Below are positions 58,301-60,000 of a stretch of DNA of 60,000 nt, one piece after another (position 1 is the first letter of the stretch; each line of letters starts with the position of its first letter). Below the pieces are notes generated by a model. The model saw only the letters and a program-made list of their open reading frames with translations, had not been told where the DNA came from and did not search any database. The stretch covers positions 25,179,001-25,239,000 of the forward strand of contig NC_092673.1 of assembly GCF_964355755.1 (NCBI RefSeq). Direction: 5' to 3'. The position numbers and the translations under genes were made by a program. This DNA comes from Antedon mediterranea. Lineage: Eukaryota > Echinodermata > Crinoidea > Comatulida > Antedonidae.

Positions 58301-60000
58301 GATCAGTGTAGTTACAATTTGATAACTGAGCACGCATCTTTTAATATCTACCTCATCAATAATTAGCATTGATATCATATATCAGATTGTTGGATATGAT
58401 CAGTGTAGTCATAATTTGATAACTGAGCACGCATCTTTTAATACCTACCTCATCAATAATTATTTTTAATAATCTATATCACATTGTTCGATATGATCAG
58501 TGTAGTCAGAATTGGATAACTGAGCACGCATCTTTTAATATCTACCTCATCAATAATTATTATTAATAATCTATATCACATTGTTCGATATAATCAGTGT
58601 AGTCAAAATTTGATAACTGAGCACGCATCTTTTAATATCTACCTCATCAATAATTATTACTAATAATCTATATCACATTGTGCGATATGATCAGTGTAGT
58701 CATAATTTGATAACTGAGCACGCATCTTTTAATATCTACCTCATAAATAATTATTATTAATATCTTATATCACATTATTGGATATGATCAGTGTAGTCAG
58801 AATTTGATAACTGAGCACGCATCTGTCAATATCTACATCAACAATAATTATTATTAATAATCTATATCACATTGTTGGATATGATCAGTGTAGTCATAAT
58901 TTGATAACTGAGCACGCATCTTTTAATATCTACCTCATAAATAATTATTATTAATATCTTATATCACATTATTGGATATGATCAGTGTAGTCAGAATTTG
59001 ATAACTGAGCACGCATCTGTCAATATCTACATCAACAATAATTATTATTAATAATCTATATCACATTGTTGGATATGATCAGTGTAGTCATAATTTGATA
59101 ACTGAGCACTCATCTTTTAATATCTACCTCATCAATAATTATTATTAATATCTTATATCACATTGCTGGATATGATCAGTGTAGTCAGAATTTGATAACT
59201 GAGCACGCATCTTTTAATATCTACCTCACCAATAATTATTATTAATATCATATATCATACTGTTAGATGTGATCAGTGTAGTCATAATTTGATAACTGAG
59301 CACGCATCTTTAAATATCTAAATCATCAATAATTATTATTAATAATCTATATCACATTGTTGGATATGATCAGTGTAGTCAGAATTTGATAACTGAGCAC
59401 GCATCTTTTAACATCTAAATCATCAATAATTATTATTAATATCTTATATCACATTGTTGAATACGATCAGTGTAGTCATAATTTGATAACTGAGCACGCG
59501 TCCTTTAATATCTACCTCATCAATAATTATTATTAATATCTTATATCACATTGTTGGATATGATCAGTGTAGTCAGAATTTGATAACTGAGCACGCATCT
59601 GTCAATATCTACATCAACAATAATTATTATTAATAATCTATATCACATTGTTGAATATGATCAGTGTAGTCATAATTTGATAACTGAGCACGCATCTTTT
59701 AATATCTACCTCAACAATAATTATTATTAATAATCTATATCACATTGTTGGATATGATCAGTGTAGTCATAATTTGATAACTGAGCACTCATCTTTTAAT
59801 ATCTACCTCATCAATAATTATTATTAATATCTTATATCACATTGTTGGATATCATCAGTGTAGTCAAAATTTGATAACTGAGCACTGACGCATCTTTCAA
59901 TATCTACATCATCAATAATTATTATTAATAATCTATATCACATTGTTGGATATGGATATGATCAGTGTAGTCATAATTTGATAACTGAGCACGCATCTGT
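58301..60000. repeat. 97 bp tandem satellite, about 17.5 copies, open at window end
   Basis: GATCAGTGTAGT begins each unit at 58301, 58398, 58495, 58592, 58689, 58786, 58883, 58980, 59077, 59174, 59271 and so on, a steady 97 bp step. Units share TTTGATAACTGAGCACGCAT and CAATAATTATTATTAAT. Two copies near 59,885 and 59,950 have 4-6 bp insertions. Adjacent units alternate between TCATAATT and TCAGAATT forms, and 58689-58882 recurs almost exactly as 58883-59076, giving a 194 bp dimer. Confidence 0.92.

Overview
This is nuclear DNA of an animal. It is AT-rich, with many short exons bounded by GT-AG introns, several transposon classes and a satellite array. MacroPARP genes together with Penelope-like and Polinton-type elements fit a marine invertebrate. 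The scattered TAGGCCTA-rich stretches make me think of an echinoderm or similar deuterostome, but the species call is a guess.

Region 1 (1-34,756): two tandem head-to-tail paralogous PARP14-like macroPARP genes on the + strand. Copy 1 enters the window already in progress (21 exons seen, 172-11,764, 2,069 codons plus stop). Copy 2 is complete (25 exons, 15,594-34,756, 2,373 codons plus stop). Each protein reads: an expanded array of RRM-like modules, about five KH-like modules in one very large exon, three macro domains, a KH-like linker, a WWE domain and a C-terminal ADP-ribosyltransferase (ART) domain. Exons 1-21 of copy 1 match exons 5-25 of copy 2 one for one, with the same intron phases. 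The family writes (ART), reads or erases (macro) and scaffolds (RRM/KH/WWE) ADP-ribose marks; in vertebrates it works in innate antiviral and stress responses. Copy 2 introns carry MITEs, a tRNA-like SINE, a foldback element and a LINE 3' end that copy 1 lacks.

Region 2 (34,757-47,840): gene-poor and repeat-rich. At its core is a decayed Polinton/Maverick (adintovirus-like) element. I support this by a broken Polinton-type integrase fragment (about 44,160-44,450, minus) and a roughly 190 bp inverted repeat pair about 12 kb apart (35,766-35,958 and 47,649-47,840). The same segment holds a small two-exon Bcl-2-like gene (42,379-42,943) that is open and apparently intact, an unrecognised acidic 230-residue ORF (44,697-45,389, minus) and duplicated promoter-like blocks. 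This is the most interesting part of the window.

Region 3 (47,841-57,464): one Penelope-like retroelement on the minus strand, with RT, thumb, GIY-YIG endonuclease and a hammerhead ribozyme near its 3' end. Three later DNA-element insertions split it, each with a clean target-site duplication (TTTA, CATCG, ACATGT). The largest insert (4.3 kb) holds a 327 bp tandem duplication, inverted minisatellite arms and a foldback element.

Region 4 (58,301-60,000): a 97 bp tandem satellite with partial dimeric higher-order structure, running off the window end.
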